This document shows positions 23,971-31,150 of a stretch of 31,163 nucleotides of DNA, piece by piece. Made by a program: the position numbers and the translations under genes. The DNA is from a virus. The DNA lies in IMG/VR virus record IMGVR_UViG_3300010392_000660, positions 1 through 31,163 of that record; one strand, given 5' to 3'. Positions within the stretch are counted from its first letter, which is position 1. Every line of letters starts with the position of its first letter. The notes beneath the pieces are model-generated. The model made no database searches, was not told the DNA's origin, and saw only the letters and a program-made list of their open reading frames with translations.

Positions 23971-24855
23971 TTAAATCGTGTCAGCTAGCTGCAACCAAAC
24001 GAGATGCTCGTCCTCAACGCGAACTGCGCCGATTGTCATGTACGAGTAAATACGCCATGCGAAGCTAAATGACGGGTCCTCGGCAATCCGTGACGTTACA
24101 TCACGATCGATCATTAGGCCAATAGCCTTCTTCGTCATTGCGAAGCAATCGATATCAGTGCCGGGGGCGGTTGGGTGGTTCAATCGTGTGGAGACAATCC
24201 ACTGATATCCCATCCAATTGTCCACGTAGCCCATTTCACCGAGGGCCTTCGCGTAGACGTAATCACCACTGGTCGCTTCCGTTAGCTGCAAGAGCTTACG
24301 GGCCTGAACAGGACCAATTACAATACACTTGGGTTCATCGGGATCGATATCGTTGTCAAGGAACTTCTCGGTTACCTGGGTTACGAGATCGAAATTGAGG
24401 GCGGTGTCATAAACGTCAACCGTTGCGCCAAAGACTTTCTGGGCAGCGGGGACTGCATTAGTGGCACCCAACCCATCGAGGGCTGTACCTGTTGCGGCGG
24501 CGATGATTTCGTCGTCGTACGCCCGTTTCATTGCATAGCCTTGCGACTGTGCGAGATTCGAGTTCGGATCAACGATCATCTGTACGATGTCTTCTTGCTC
24601 GGTAGAATCACCGGTATCGTACGTTACTGGGACGCTTACACGTCTAGACCACGGCCAATCTTGAGCCGGAGTGATTTGTAAGCGAGTGGATTTCACCTGC
24701 GCTTCCGCTGTGCCTAACCGTTCCCAGTTATGCTCTTCGGAATTGACGCCACGTTCCGTAACTTTGCTACGAAGCCTGGATGGCGTCTGTTGCGCTAGGT
24801 GACGAAGGATGCTTTCGTAAGTGCTTACAAAAACATTGTCGACTGTATTAACCAT
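23971..24855 (-). CDS. Major capsid protein
   Basis: 294 aa, HK97-fold-type capsid protein of the podoviral 'phage capsid protein' family. Features include the N-terminal STYESILRHLAQQTPSRLRSK arm, QDWPWSRRVSVPV, a KRAYDDEIIAAATGTALDG spine region, PKCIVIGPVQARKLLQL and the late DCFAMTKKAIGLMIDRDV. The start has AGGAG ~6 nt upstream. It is a single-gene transcription unit between a consensus promoter (24997-25025) and a strong terminator, which fits its need for hundreds of copies. Assignment is supported by family resemblance, size and scaffold just upstream. Confidence 0.88.
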   Translation of the reverse strand: MVNTVDNVFVSTYESILRHLAQQTPSRLRSKVTERGVNSEEHNWERLGTAEAQVKSTRLQITPAQDWPWSRRVSVPVTYDTGDSTEQEDIVQMIVDPNSNLAQSQGYAMKRAYDDEIIAAATGTALDGLGATNAVPAAQKVFGATVDVYDTALNFDLVTQVTEKFLDNDIDPDEPKCIVIGPVQARKLLQLTEATSGDYVYAKALGEMGYVDNWMGYQWIVSTRLNHPTAPGTDIDCFAMTKKAIGLMIDRDVTSRIAEDPSFSFAWRIYSYMTIGAVRVEDEHLVWLQLADTI

Positions 24856-24996
24856 TAGAGGCTCCTACGCACATTAAAAGAAAAGTTAGCGCTTGGAGCT
24901 ACCCGGATTTCCGGACCCGCAGCTTAGGGATTCCGTCCCTCACTGGAGGCGATATAGGACCCTTTCGAGCTACCCCACATCCTTCTCATTCCCGCG
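24856..24996 (-). promoter_or_regulatory. Structured 5' leader of the capsid mRNA with a possible 21-aa leader ORF
   Basis: About 135 nt untranslated leader. It can form hairpins at 24926-24940 (AGGGA/TCCCT) and 24903-24914 (CCGG/CCGG), and carries direct repeats GAGCTACCC at 24896-24904 and 24967-24975. A 21-codon ORF (ATG 24989, TAA at 24924-24926) begins about where transcription should start. Role unproven: mRNA stability or translation control. Confidence 0.5.
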
Positions 24997-25025
24997 AGTA
25001 TACCACACCCGGGCGTCCGTGTCAA
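24997..25025 (-). promoter_or_regulatory. Consensus sigma-70 promoter for the capsid gene
   Basis: On the minus strand TTGACA (25025-25020), 17-nt spacer, TATACT (25002-24997), with an extended -10 (TGG before TATACT). A 17-nt block around the -10, CGGGTGTGGTATACTCG, is identical in the promoter at 30317-30345. The -35 includes the stop codon of the YkgJ-like gene. Confidence 0.93.
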
Positions 25026-25294
25026 CCCCTCGCAAGTCTGATGTCCCGTCTTATCTCTTGCTCTTGTACCTGCGTTTCCCAATTTTTTTCTTGGTGCCTG
25101 CAAAATTTTTCCTGTAATAGGGGCGGCACCTTGGGGTCAAGTCGACAGAAATCAGGTCTAAAAGCATAAATGGCACAGGACATATCCTCTTGCAAATGTA
25201 TACAGGCTCGATCCCCCCTATCCAAGGAGGGATCGACAAAACCCACAAACCGGCAGCATGCTCCGCATTGCCAGCATTTGAACTTAGCGGCCAC
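25022..25294 (-). CDS. YkgJ-like cysteine-cluster (zinc/iron-chelating) protein
   Basis: 90 aa. Cysteine pattern C7-C10-C13-C14 (CWQCGACC), then C31, C40 (SCAIY), C50 within FRPDFCR, and C65. This is the YkgJ/YcgN metal-cluster signature. The start is GTG 25294, overlapping the scaffold stop by 11 nt. The family occurs in many phages; its role is unknown, with metal binding expected. Placement between scaffold and capsid genes is unusual for a metabolic gene and suggests a late function. Its stop codon lies inside the -35 of the capsid promoter. Confidence 0.85.
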   Translation of the reverse strand: MAAKFKCWQCGACCRFVGFVDPSLDRGDRACIHLQEDMSCAIYAFRPDFCRLDPKVPPLLQEKFCRHQEKNWETQVQEQEIRRDIRLARG

Positions 25295-26099
25295 CCGCCG
25301 CAGCAGCCCTATTTAGGTCGACGACCCGTTGCACATATTCAGCATGCTGTGGATGGCTGGCGTCCCAATATGGACCTTTACGATCATTCATGATTTCGGC
25401 AGACCGGGCTTTAGCTTCGGCAGGGGTAACACGACTCGAGAATTCATCTTTATTAAAGTTAATTCCCTCGGTACCAAGCTGTTCACCAATGTTATGGAGC
25501 CACTTGATCGCGTCTGCTCCCAATTTTCCATTGGCTGCTAACTCAAGCATGCTCTTTGGCGCACCAGTGCCTTTCATCACGGAATCAACCAACTGCATGT
25601 TATCCTCGTAAACGATTCCCCAATCTTGCTTAAGCGCCCTCATGCCGGTGTTGAATTCTTCGCTAGCTGCCTCCTGCTGAGTTGTAGTGAACTCTTGCAA
25701 CGCCCCTACCATTTTGGTGTACTGAGAACCGGTTAGCCCTAGACTGTGGGCAAGTGTGGCAAAATCCGCCATCTTGGTTGCATCAACACCCTCAGGGTGT
25801 TCATACCCAATGGCATCATCCGGTCGCCCCATCTGCTTAAACAGGGCATTCATCTGATCCTCATTGTCCTTATCGGGAGTGGGGATTAGACCTGGCACTT
25901 TGTCCGACAGTTTGGTATGAAACGCTTTTAGCGCTTCGTCACCCGCATCCGGACCCGGAATACGGATCGAAGTGCCAAGTGCTGATTGTCCGTCGAGAAA
26001 TTGTTGGGCCAATGACCCTACATCCTTGACATCCGTGAGGCCCTTATGCTCTTTTAGTTCTTCTGGAAGGCTATCCCTCCAATTCGGTTCGTCTGACAT
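25284..26099 (-). CDS. Capsid scaffolding protein
   Basis: 271 aa, acidic, helical. The order (NWRDSLPEELKEHKGL, GSLAQQFLDGQSALG, IPGPDAGDEALKAFHTKL, GYEHPEGVDATKMADFATLAHSLGLT) is typical of podoviral scaffold proteins, and the gene sits between portal-side genes and the capsid gene. It would direct procapsid assembly and leave before DNA filling. It overlaps the Bbp19-like gene by 29 nt. Confidence 0.85.
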   Translation of the reverse strand: MSDEPNWRDSLPEELKEHKGLTDVKDVGSLAQQFLDGQSALGTSIRIPGPDAGDEALKAFHTKLSDKVPGLIPTPDKDNEDQMNALFKQMGRPDDAIGYEHPEGVDATKMADFATLAHSLGLTGSQYTKMVGALQEFTTTQQEAASEEFNTGMRALKQDWGIVYEDNMQLVDSVMKGTGAPKSMLELAANGKLGADAIKWLHNIGEQLGTEGINFNKDEFSSRVTPAEAKARSAEIMNDRKGPYWDASHPQHAEYVQRVVDLNRAAAAGGR

Positions 26100-26331
26100 T
26101 TTCTTTATACCTTATCATCTGGCGAATGTATATCACAACGTCTCTACCGCCGACCTTGTAGTTTGTTTCCGCGTCCGTTTCCCCAATTAAAACATCAGGG
26201 TTGAATTCCTCTTCCAGAGCTTGGAGAACCTTCACGCCTACTGGCGAAGTGAAAAGTTTGTGAAAGTCTCCTGCCTTCTTTCCAAGGGCCTCTATTGCAG
26301 CTTCCTTAGGCTGCTTGTTGTCCTGCTCCAC
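26071..26331 (-). CDS. Bbp19-like small head-region protein
   Basis: 86 aa. FHKLFTSPVGVKVLQALEEEF, a variable middle and a VGGRDVVIYIRQMI end match the short Bbp19-type domain found right after portal genes in podoviruses. The start is GTG, overlapping the portal stop by 26 nt. Role unknown; probably an assembly accessory. The assignment is by pattern and position. Confidence 0.65.
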   Translation of the reverse strand: MEQDNKQPKEAAIEALGKKAGDFHKLFTSPVGVKVLQALEEEFNPDVLIGETDAETNYKVGGRDVVIYIRQMIRYKENVRRTELEG

Positions 26332-27973
26332 CCGTTACTCCTTGTATAGCTGTTTCACCTTTACCCAAAGCTTCCATGCCCTTGCCCACTTGTTCATCCT
26401 CTAAGCCCTGCTGCATGGCCGCTTGAGCCTTCTCGCGATCCTTGCGTTTCTTCTTAATTTCTGTGTTGCTGTTCATCAATTTGGCTGGCACACCTTCCAA
26501 TGAGCCGAGTTCCTTACCAATAGCATCCCAATCCGGGATGTCAAGAACCTCAGGAGCAACTTCCCCCAACTCGGCAAGACTGGCCACCCATCGTGAGACA
26601 CCCTGAGCAATATCTGCTCTTTGCGCCCGTACCAACGGCCCTGTGTAAATAATGTCAAGCTCGCCATTACCGTCCTCTGTGACAGATGCAGGGAGTTCCC
26701 CGAATTGGCCTGCACGGTACAAGATATTAAACGTACGCTGCACGAGTGGGTCCAAGTAATCCGATTGGAGTCGTCCAAGCGTCGGACCCAAAAGCCGTTG
26801 CATGAGTTCATAACGGGTTTGAACCTCCGTAGCAGTCATAGCTGGGCTTTCTTTAAGCTCCAACTGATCCACGTAAAAGATCGACCTGATGCTCTGTTTC
26901 AACTGTTCACGCTGAAGTTGTGATACGTCGAAGCGCGCACCAGACTCATAAGGTTCCATCGAATCCATAGTGCGCACAACGGTCATGCCAGCAGGTTCCA
27001 AGTCGAGGTCGGACAACAAGCCCCTTTCAGTCACTTTAGTCGGAGGGTCGACAACCTTCTCTGTCGCTTTAAGTATAAGCTCCACGAGTTGATTGATTGT
27101 CAGTATATCCGGCAGCGCAATCATTGCTGGACCGTGGCCCCACATCGACTTGGAAGTTTTACGCCATCTGGGGATAAAGGCTGGGTTCTCATAATACCCA
27201 CCCTCATCCCCTAGCTCAAAGCTGTCCTTGTGCAGGACATACTTCATTCCCCATGGCCGCTCTTTGGGCGCGAGCACTTTGGAGACATCGGCATCTAATT
27301 TGTCGTCCCGTGGATAAATACACAGAATGACTTTGTGTTTCTTGTCCATGGATTGGGGATTACCCGCCATGTCCTTCATGGAATCCGGCAATGATTCCAC
27401 ACCGAATTTGGTGACAATCTGATCAACCGTCCACATATAACGCCGATAGGAGCGGTTAGCTTGGCCGGTATGATCCTGCTCAAACCAAGTCTCCTCAACC
27501 GGGACAGATTGAAAATTGAGTCTCTGGAATACACCATTTTTCTCTTCCACTTCCTCGATTATCATTGAAGTACCATACGATACTAAGTCAATGTAAGTTT
27601 CGTTGGCTTCGAGGTTGAAATTTGAGTCTTGGAGGGCTGTAAAGCACATATGTGCAGCGTTTTCCAGCCATGCTCGTGCATCCTTTTCGTCGTTAAGCCC
27701 CGCGTCTCTGAAAGCCAACTCAAACCAACGTATAGCGGGGCTAGTAAGAGAACCGTGTATACTAGCAGCAAGAGTACCAGCAGCGTCAACCGCAGTAGAG
27801 TCGAAGATTTCACGGTTATCCCTCCACGTAACTGCATGTTCCGACGAAACATCCCGAAAGAAATCGCCACGAAATGGCACAACTAATTTGTTAATTATAT
27901 CCCAGACATCTTCAACAGTTTTCCGTTGAGATACCAGTACGTCATACCGTTTTGTGATATCGCTAGCGTCCAT
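26306..27973 (-). CDS. Portal protein, T7 gp8-like head-tail connector
   Basis: 555 aa, twelve-fold portal through which DNA enters and leaves the head. Typical segments are the WDIINKLVVPFRGDFF opening, REIFDSTAVDAAGTLAASIHGSLTSPAIRWFEL, the DILTINQLVELILKATEKVVDPP region and ELKESPAMTATEVQTRYEL. The C-terminal basic helix region (KKKRKDREKAQAAMQQGLED) is also typical. ATG overlaps the large terminase stop by 11 nt. Length fits the family. Confidence 0.93.
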   Translation of the reverse strand: MDASDITKRYDVLVSQRKTVEDVWDIINKLVVPFRGDFFRDVSSEHAVTWRDNREIFDSTAVDAAGTLAASIHGSLTSPAIRWFELAFRDAGLNDEKDARAWLENAAHMCFTALQDSNFNLEANETYIDLVSYGTSMIIEEVEEKNGVFQRLNFQSVPVEETWFEQDHTGQANRSYRRYMWTVDQIVTKFGVESLPDSMKDMAGNPQSMDKKHKVILCIYPRDDKLDADVSKVLAPKERPWGMKYVLHKDSFELGDEGGYYENPAFIPRWRKTSKSMWGHGPAMIALPDILTINQLVELILKATEKVVDPPTKVTERGLLSDLDLEPAGMTVVRTMDSMEPYESGARFDVSQLQREQLKQSIRSIFYVDQLELKESPAMTATEVQTRYELMQRLLGPTLGRLQSDYLDPLVQRTFNILYRAGQFGELPASVTEDGNGELDIIYTGPLVRAQRADIAQGVSRWVASLAELGEVAPEVLDIPDWDAIGKELGSLEGVPAKLMNSNTEIKKKRKDREKAQAAMQQGLEDEQVGKGMEALGKGETAIQGVTGGAGQQAA

Positions 27974-29372
27974 TTCTTAGGCTTCCGTCGTCATTGTACA
28001 TCCAAGGATAGATGTCTTGGTAAGATTGCTTCTGGCGATTTCCACGTGCTACAGCCCCTTTAACGTTATAGTTGGCGGAGCCGGTTCTTGTTCCGGTACT
28101 ACTGTGCCACCCAACGCTGAGATAGCGCATAGCATCTGCGGGGTGGGACGCCCAATCATGATATGGTTTGTCCCGGAACATTTGAAGTCTATCATCGTAT
28201 TCACGTCGATAGGAGTATAGCCCATCAAGTAGCCTTCCAACTTTTGGTTCATTGAAACGCGCAGTCCGAATGAGTGCCCGGGTTGCATCTATGCCATCCT
28301 GAACCGGGATTTTCGATACAATGTCGAACGCAAAGCCAAGCGCATCTGCGAATTCCCTTCTTGTCTTTCCGGTCGTGAAATCGGTGTTTTCAAGGTCGTG
28401 CGGCCCGTTGTGTTCATTGAAGTCATACGGTAGGGATCGGACGTCTCTAATCCACTGGTCAAGAGCTTTGTTCCTTCCCTCGGCATAGTCGATGATAATC
28501 GGTTTCCCATCGTCGCCGCGTTGTGTGAAGATAATAGAAGTCGCATCTCTAAATCCTATGTCCCACCATGTTTGGACTTGCTTGCCGGGATCGTGGGGGA
28601 AGATTCCGATCCGGCCTTCATCGGCTGCGAGGTTAAGTTCTGAGGTATAGAACGCTCCTTCCATACCCGCGTCAAAGCTGCAGAAATACTCTTGAAGAAT
28701 CTTCTCCTCAGCCATGCCTTCAGCTCGTTCCTCGGCAATAATTTCAGGACTAATAACGTGCGTCCCGTCTGGACGAAATGTGTCTTCGATCGTAAGCAGG
28801 CTGGAGTACCACCGAGGATTAGCCTCAGCCATATCATAAAGTTTCTTACCGTGATTCTTTCCGCGAGGGGTGTATATAAATAATGCCCACCCGCCGTTCT
28901 CCGCCAAGATGGGGCGAATATAGTCCCAGGCTTTGGGGTCCGCAACTGCGAATTCACTAAAGATAACCCCAACGGGATTGGTTCCGACAAGGCTATCATA
29001 GTTGTCTGACCCCACCACTTGGTATATGGAGCCGTTCCGCATGCGTATTTGCATGTCGGAGTTGTTTATTGGATTCTCGACCTGACGCATTTCCTTGGGA
29101 AACGCTTGATCGATCATGCGTCTTCCGTCCCTGTCGATACCGTCCCATATTACCCTGCGTCCCTGCTTGAGGGTGGGAAGCATATGCCATATGGTCCCAA
29201 CCCGCATTTGACTGGCCACCGCCGAAAGTTGGAGACAGCAGCTGTCCTTACCGCAGCGTCTGTGCCAAACAACGGCTGCACGTTTGCGCTCAAGGCCACT
29301 CTCGAACAAGTACTGAAAGAGGGGAGACTGATAATCACGGGCGACCCACTCATTTGGAAGACTTAGGGCCAC
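27963..29372 (-). CDS. terL: Terminase large subunit (packaging ATPase-nuclease)
   Basis: 469 aa. Walker A-type WHRRCGKDS at residues 36-44, a Walker B-like GVIFSEFA after NYDSLVGTNP, and a coupling strand ALFIYTPRGKNHGK. The RNase H-fold nuclease follows with WWDIGFRDATSI, IIIDYAEG and HDWASHPADAMRY carrying the acidic residues. GTG 29372 is the start, AGGGA 7 nt upstream. It drives packaging of the (predicted Z-containing) DNA into proheads with TerS. It overlaps the 73-aa gene and the portal gene. Confidence 0.95.
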   Translation of the reverse strand: MALSLPNEWVARDYQSPLFQYLFESGLERKRAAVVWHRRCGKDSCCLQLSAVASQMRVGTIWHMLPTLKQGRRVIWDGIDRDGRRMIDQAFPKEMRQVENPINNSDMQIRMRNGSIYQVVGSDNYDSLVGTNPVGVIFSEFAVADPKAWDYIRPILAENGGWALFIYTPRGKNHGKKLYDMAEANPRWYSSLLTIEDTFRPDGTHVISPEIIAEERAEGMAEEKILQEYFCSFDAGMEGAFYTSELNLAADEGRIGIFPHDPGKQVQTWWDIGFRDATSIIFTQRGDDGKPIIIDYAEGRNKALDQWIRDVRSLPYDFNEHNGPHDLENTDFTTGKTRREFADALGFAFDIVSKIPVQDGIDATRALIRTARFNEPKVGRLLDGLYSYRREYDDRLQMFRDKPYHDWASHPADAMRYLSVGWHSSTGTRTGSANYNVKGAVARGNRQKQSYQDIYPWMYNDDGSLRNGR

Positions 29373-29571
29373 TGGCTTTCCCTGCTAGGTTCTTTTCCAG
29401 GGTACCTCTAAGCAGGAGTCTTATTCCATCCCTGCCAGCTGCTAATCTGTTTTGGCGTTCATTCCACGCGTCACTGGTGCCTTGACGCTTAAGGGGTGCG
29501 TTAGCTATCTCCATGAAATGTGCACCCATTTTCAGTGCAGCTTCCCCGGGTTTTGATTTATTCTCCGGCAT
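29350..29571 (-). CDS. Small hypothetical protein between terminase genes
   Basis: 73 aa, basic, helical (EAALKMGAHFMEIANAPLKR, then RDGIRLLLRGTLEKNLAGK). It overlaps terL by 23 nt and a 41-aa candidate gene by 14 nt. No family recognised. Conserved-looking placement suggests a packaging accessory protein; the frame is otherwise free of competing genes over 29373-29557. Confidence 0.55.
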   Translation of the reverse strand: MPENKSKPGEAALKMGAHFMEIANAPLKRQGTSDAWNERQNRLAAGRDGIRLLLRGTLEKNLAGKASGPKSSK

Positions 29572-29683
29572 CGGTTTCGGCTACAGGCTCGTCTTCAGCT
29601 GGATCCGGGATTGTCTCCGGGTCTTGTGGCTCAACCGGTAGCTCATGTTTTGCTGCTTTCCGCGCTCTGCTTGCTTTGCTCAC
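29558..29683 (-). CDS. Possible 41-aa protein bridging terS and the 73-aa gene
   Basis: A short frame starting GTG 29683 with a strong GAGGGAGA site 5-6 nt upstream and ending TAA at 29558. The product is basic first (SKASRARKAAKHEL) and then acidic and proline-rich (VEPQDPETIPDPAEDEP). It fills the gap between the terS stop (29643) and the next start (29571) and overlaps both genes. Supported by the ribosome site and gap filling only. Confidence 0.45.
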   Translation of the reverse strand: MSKASRARKAAKHELPVEPQDPETIPDPAEDEPVAETDAGE

Positions 29684-30200
29684 TGAATTCTCCCTCGACG
29701 ATTTCGCCTTTTGATACGCCTAACTTTCCGAAGTCCACGTTGATGGTAAGGCCACCTGCAACGACTTCGGGGACTGTGAAACCAGAATGTTTGGACATGA
29801 GATCGAGAGCTTTGCCGTAAGCGGCCATATTTGTGACCTTGGCATTGAAGGCGACTCCATCCCGATCAACTCCTTGTATTGCCATATCACCTCTTGCCCT
29901 CGGGAGATAGCCATGAAGAAGCTCATATTGAACCATATCACGAGTAATAAGAGATTCAGCAGCCAACTCATCACTAAGGAGGTTAATAAATCGGGCAATT
30001 TCTGTTTTACGGAGGAGCCGAATCCCAGCATCAGCGCTACGGTCAACAGCAACTGCTGCCCTACGATGATCGTAGTCAGTAAGGTATTCATAACAGAACA
30101 TACGCTCCTGCGGCTCAAGTGCCTGTTCGGCTAATCTCAGTTCGCTCGGTTCGGGTTGCTCCGATGATCCGTTGGTCGATTCTAACTCTTGCCCGGCCAA
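29643..30200 (-). CDS. terS: Terminase small subunit
   Basis: 185 aa. The QERMFCYEYLTDYDHRRAAV segment followed by ADAGIRLLRKTEIARFINLL is the N-terminal helix-turn-helix region of Terminase_2-type small subunits, which recognise the packaging site. The central helices (RDMVQYELLHGYLPRARGD) and GKALDLMSKHSGF fit oligomerisation. TTG 30200 is used as start (AAAGGG about 9 nt upstream) because the next ATG would cut into the DNA-binding domain. If packaging is on Z-DNA, its recognition site contains Z. Confidence 0.82.
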   Translation of the reverse strand: MAGQELESTNGSSEQPEPSELRLAEQALEPQERMFCYEYLTDYDHRRAAVAVDRSADAGIRLLRKTEIARFINLLSDELAAESLITRDMVQYELLHGYLPRARGDMAIQGVDRDGVAFNAKVTNMAAYGKALDLMSKHSGFTVPEVVAGGLTINVDFGKLGVSKGEIVEGEFSEQSKQSAESSKT

Positions 30201-30309
30201 TTTGCTTAACCCTTTCGTTTAGGATGTAAGTACGTTCCTCCAAGGACATTGGCTTACTTGCTTCTTCCCTTGTGAGCGGAGGAAGATTCTTGAAGAATGA
30301 TTCTCTCAT
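30115..30309 (-). CDS. Possible first small gene of the late operon, leaderless start
   Basis: 64 aa (MRESFFKNLPPLTREEASKP start, basic helix ERVKQIGRARVRID). ATG 30309 lies seven bases after the TATACT of the late promoter, so the transcript would start at or next to the AUG, with no ribosome site. It overlaps the first 86 nt of terS in another frame. No family recognised; it may be an untranslated leader instead. Confidence 0.42.
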   Translation of the reverse strand: MRESFFKNLPPLTREEASKPMSLEERTYILNERVKQIGRARVRIDQRIIGATRTERTEISRTGT

Positions 30310-30316
30310 ACGACCG

Positions 30317-30345
30317 AGTATACCACACCCGCGCTTTTCTGTCAA
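30317..30345 (-). promoter_or_regulatory. Consensus sigma-70 late promoter driving the terminase-portal-scaffold genes
   Basis: Minus strand TTGACA (30345-30340), 17-nt spacer, TATACT (30322-30317), extended -10 TGG. Shares the 17-nt block CGGGTGTGGTATACTCG with the capsid promoter, suggesting common control. Confidence 0.93.
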
Positions 30346-30636
30346 GTCCCGACAAGGGAATCCCTAGGGAAAAACGCCCGTGCGCGCGGAAAAAGAAGAA
30401 TCGCAATGGCGCTGAGGAAGAAGGACTTAAGCCCGTGTGCTCCCCCTATGAACGCGGAACAGCGGGTCCTCCGCCTCGGGGTGTACTCCCCTCACAATCG
30501 CGGTAAAAACCGCGTGTCACGCGTCTTCCTTTTTCTCGACAATAGCCACCCCCCACCCGGCTTGCGCGGCGCGGCGGGGGAACGGGCCAAGCCGATCAGC
30601 CCAGACCCCGCGAGGAACGGGTTGCCAACGCGATAC
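30346..30636. other. GC-rich divergent intergenic region
   Basis: No gene is supported here; plus-strand frames stay open only because the region is GC-rich. It holds a 10-bp palindrome TCCCTAGGGA (30361-30370), a 6-bp-stem hairpin CGCGGT/ACCGCG with AAAA loop (30499-30514), and two copies of GGAACGGG near 30580 and 30614. It separates late (minus) from early (plus) transcription, so operator sites, an origin or a packaging site are plausible but not shown. Confidence 0.5.
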
Positions 30637-30665
30637 TTGTGCCGAGCGCCGAGCTGTGGTACAAT
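30637..30665 (+). promoter_or_regulatory. Probable sigma-70 promoter, plus strand (early)
   Basis: TTGTGC (30637-30642), 17-nt spacer, TACAAT (30660-30665) with TGG directly before the -10, like the two late promoters. It lies about 67 nt upstream of the ATG at 30733. The -35 is weak; the extended -10 may compensate. Confidence 0.68.
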
Positions 30666-30732
30666 GGGGGTCGTTGGGCGGCCAACGGCTCGGATTCCCC
30701 GACCCACCCGCCCCGCGACACAGGAGCCAATC

Positions 30733-31125
30733 ATGGCGAACGACAAGAGCACGACCACGGAAGCAGAGACCACGGAAGTGGAGGGAACACCAAAGCGGAG
30801 CAAGAGCGAACAGCTCAGGGCGTACAAAGCAGGGTACGAGACGTACCAAGCGCCGAACGGCAACCTCTCGATGGACAACGGCGACGAAGTTGCTCTGGCC
30901 CTGAGGGGAAGCAGCCCGGAAGCGGTGATGAGGGCAGCTGAGAAGCTCAAGGGGCTGGAGCCGGGAACGCTGGCAACGCGGTACATCGACCGCAACCCGG
31001 GAGCCAAGCGGATGAACGCTGGCAACGTGATCCGGGGCTGCGTGAAACGCGGCGACGCGACACCGGCGGCGGTAACCAAGGCGCTGAAGGCCGCAACCAA
31101 GGAGCTGAACGCGGTCAGCCACTAA
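30733..31125 (+). CDS. GC-rich small protein, probable first early gene
   Basis: 130 aa, unrecognised. ATG 30733 is chosen: AGGAG sits 6 nt upstream (30722-30726) and a promoter ends 67 nt upstream, although the frame is open back to 30406. The N-terminus is Thr/Glu-rich (STTTEAETTEVEGTP) and likely disordered. The rest is basic and helical (SKSEQLRAYKAGYETYQAPN, SPEAVMRAAEKLKGLEPG, TPAAVTKALKAATKELNA), suggesting nucleic-acid or protein binding. G+C is well above that of the late genes. Transcribed away from the late block; it could begin the early operon that leads to the replication genes. Confidence 0.75.
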   Translation: MANDKSTTTEAETTEVEGTPKRSKSEQLRAYKAGYETYQAPNGNLSMDNGDEVALALRGSSPEAVMRAAEKLKGLEPGTLATRYIDRNPGAKRMNAGNVIRGCVKRGDATPAAVTKALKAATKELNAVSH

Positions 31126-31132
31126 CCGGAGC

Positions 31133-31150
31133 GGGGGGCGCAAGCCCCCC
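31133..31150 (+). terminator. Strong GNRA-loop hairpin after the early gene
   Basis: Seven-bp stem GGGGGGC/GCCCCCC with GCAA loop, 8 nt past the stop codon. No T-run follows (AACCCCCAACCCC to the window end), so it is not a standard intrinsic terminator; it could protect the mRNA 3' end or attenuate transcription. The bottom strand of 31144-31163 has three G-runs, a possible G-quadruplex part. Confidence 0.5.

Noticed and set aside
30499-30514. Hairpin CGCGGT/ACCGCG as a terminator
   Set aside because: Neither side has a directly following T-run, and no gene ends next to it.
30406-30732. N-terminal extension of the right-end gene back to 30406
   Set aside because: The promoter at 30637-30665 and the AGGAG at 30722 place the start at 30733; the extension is proline/arginine-rich with no fold pattern.
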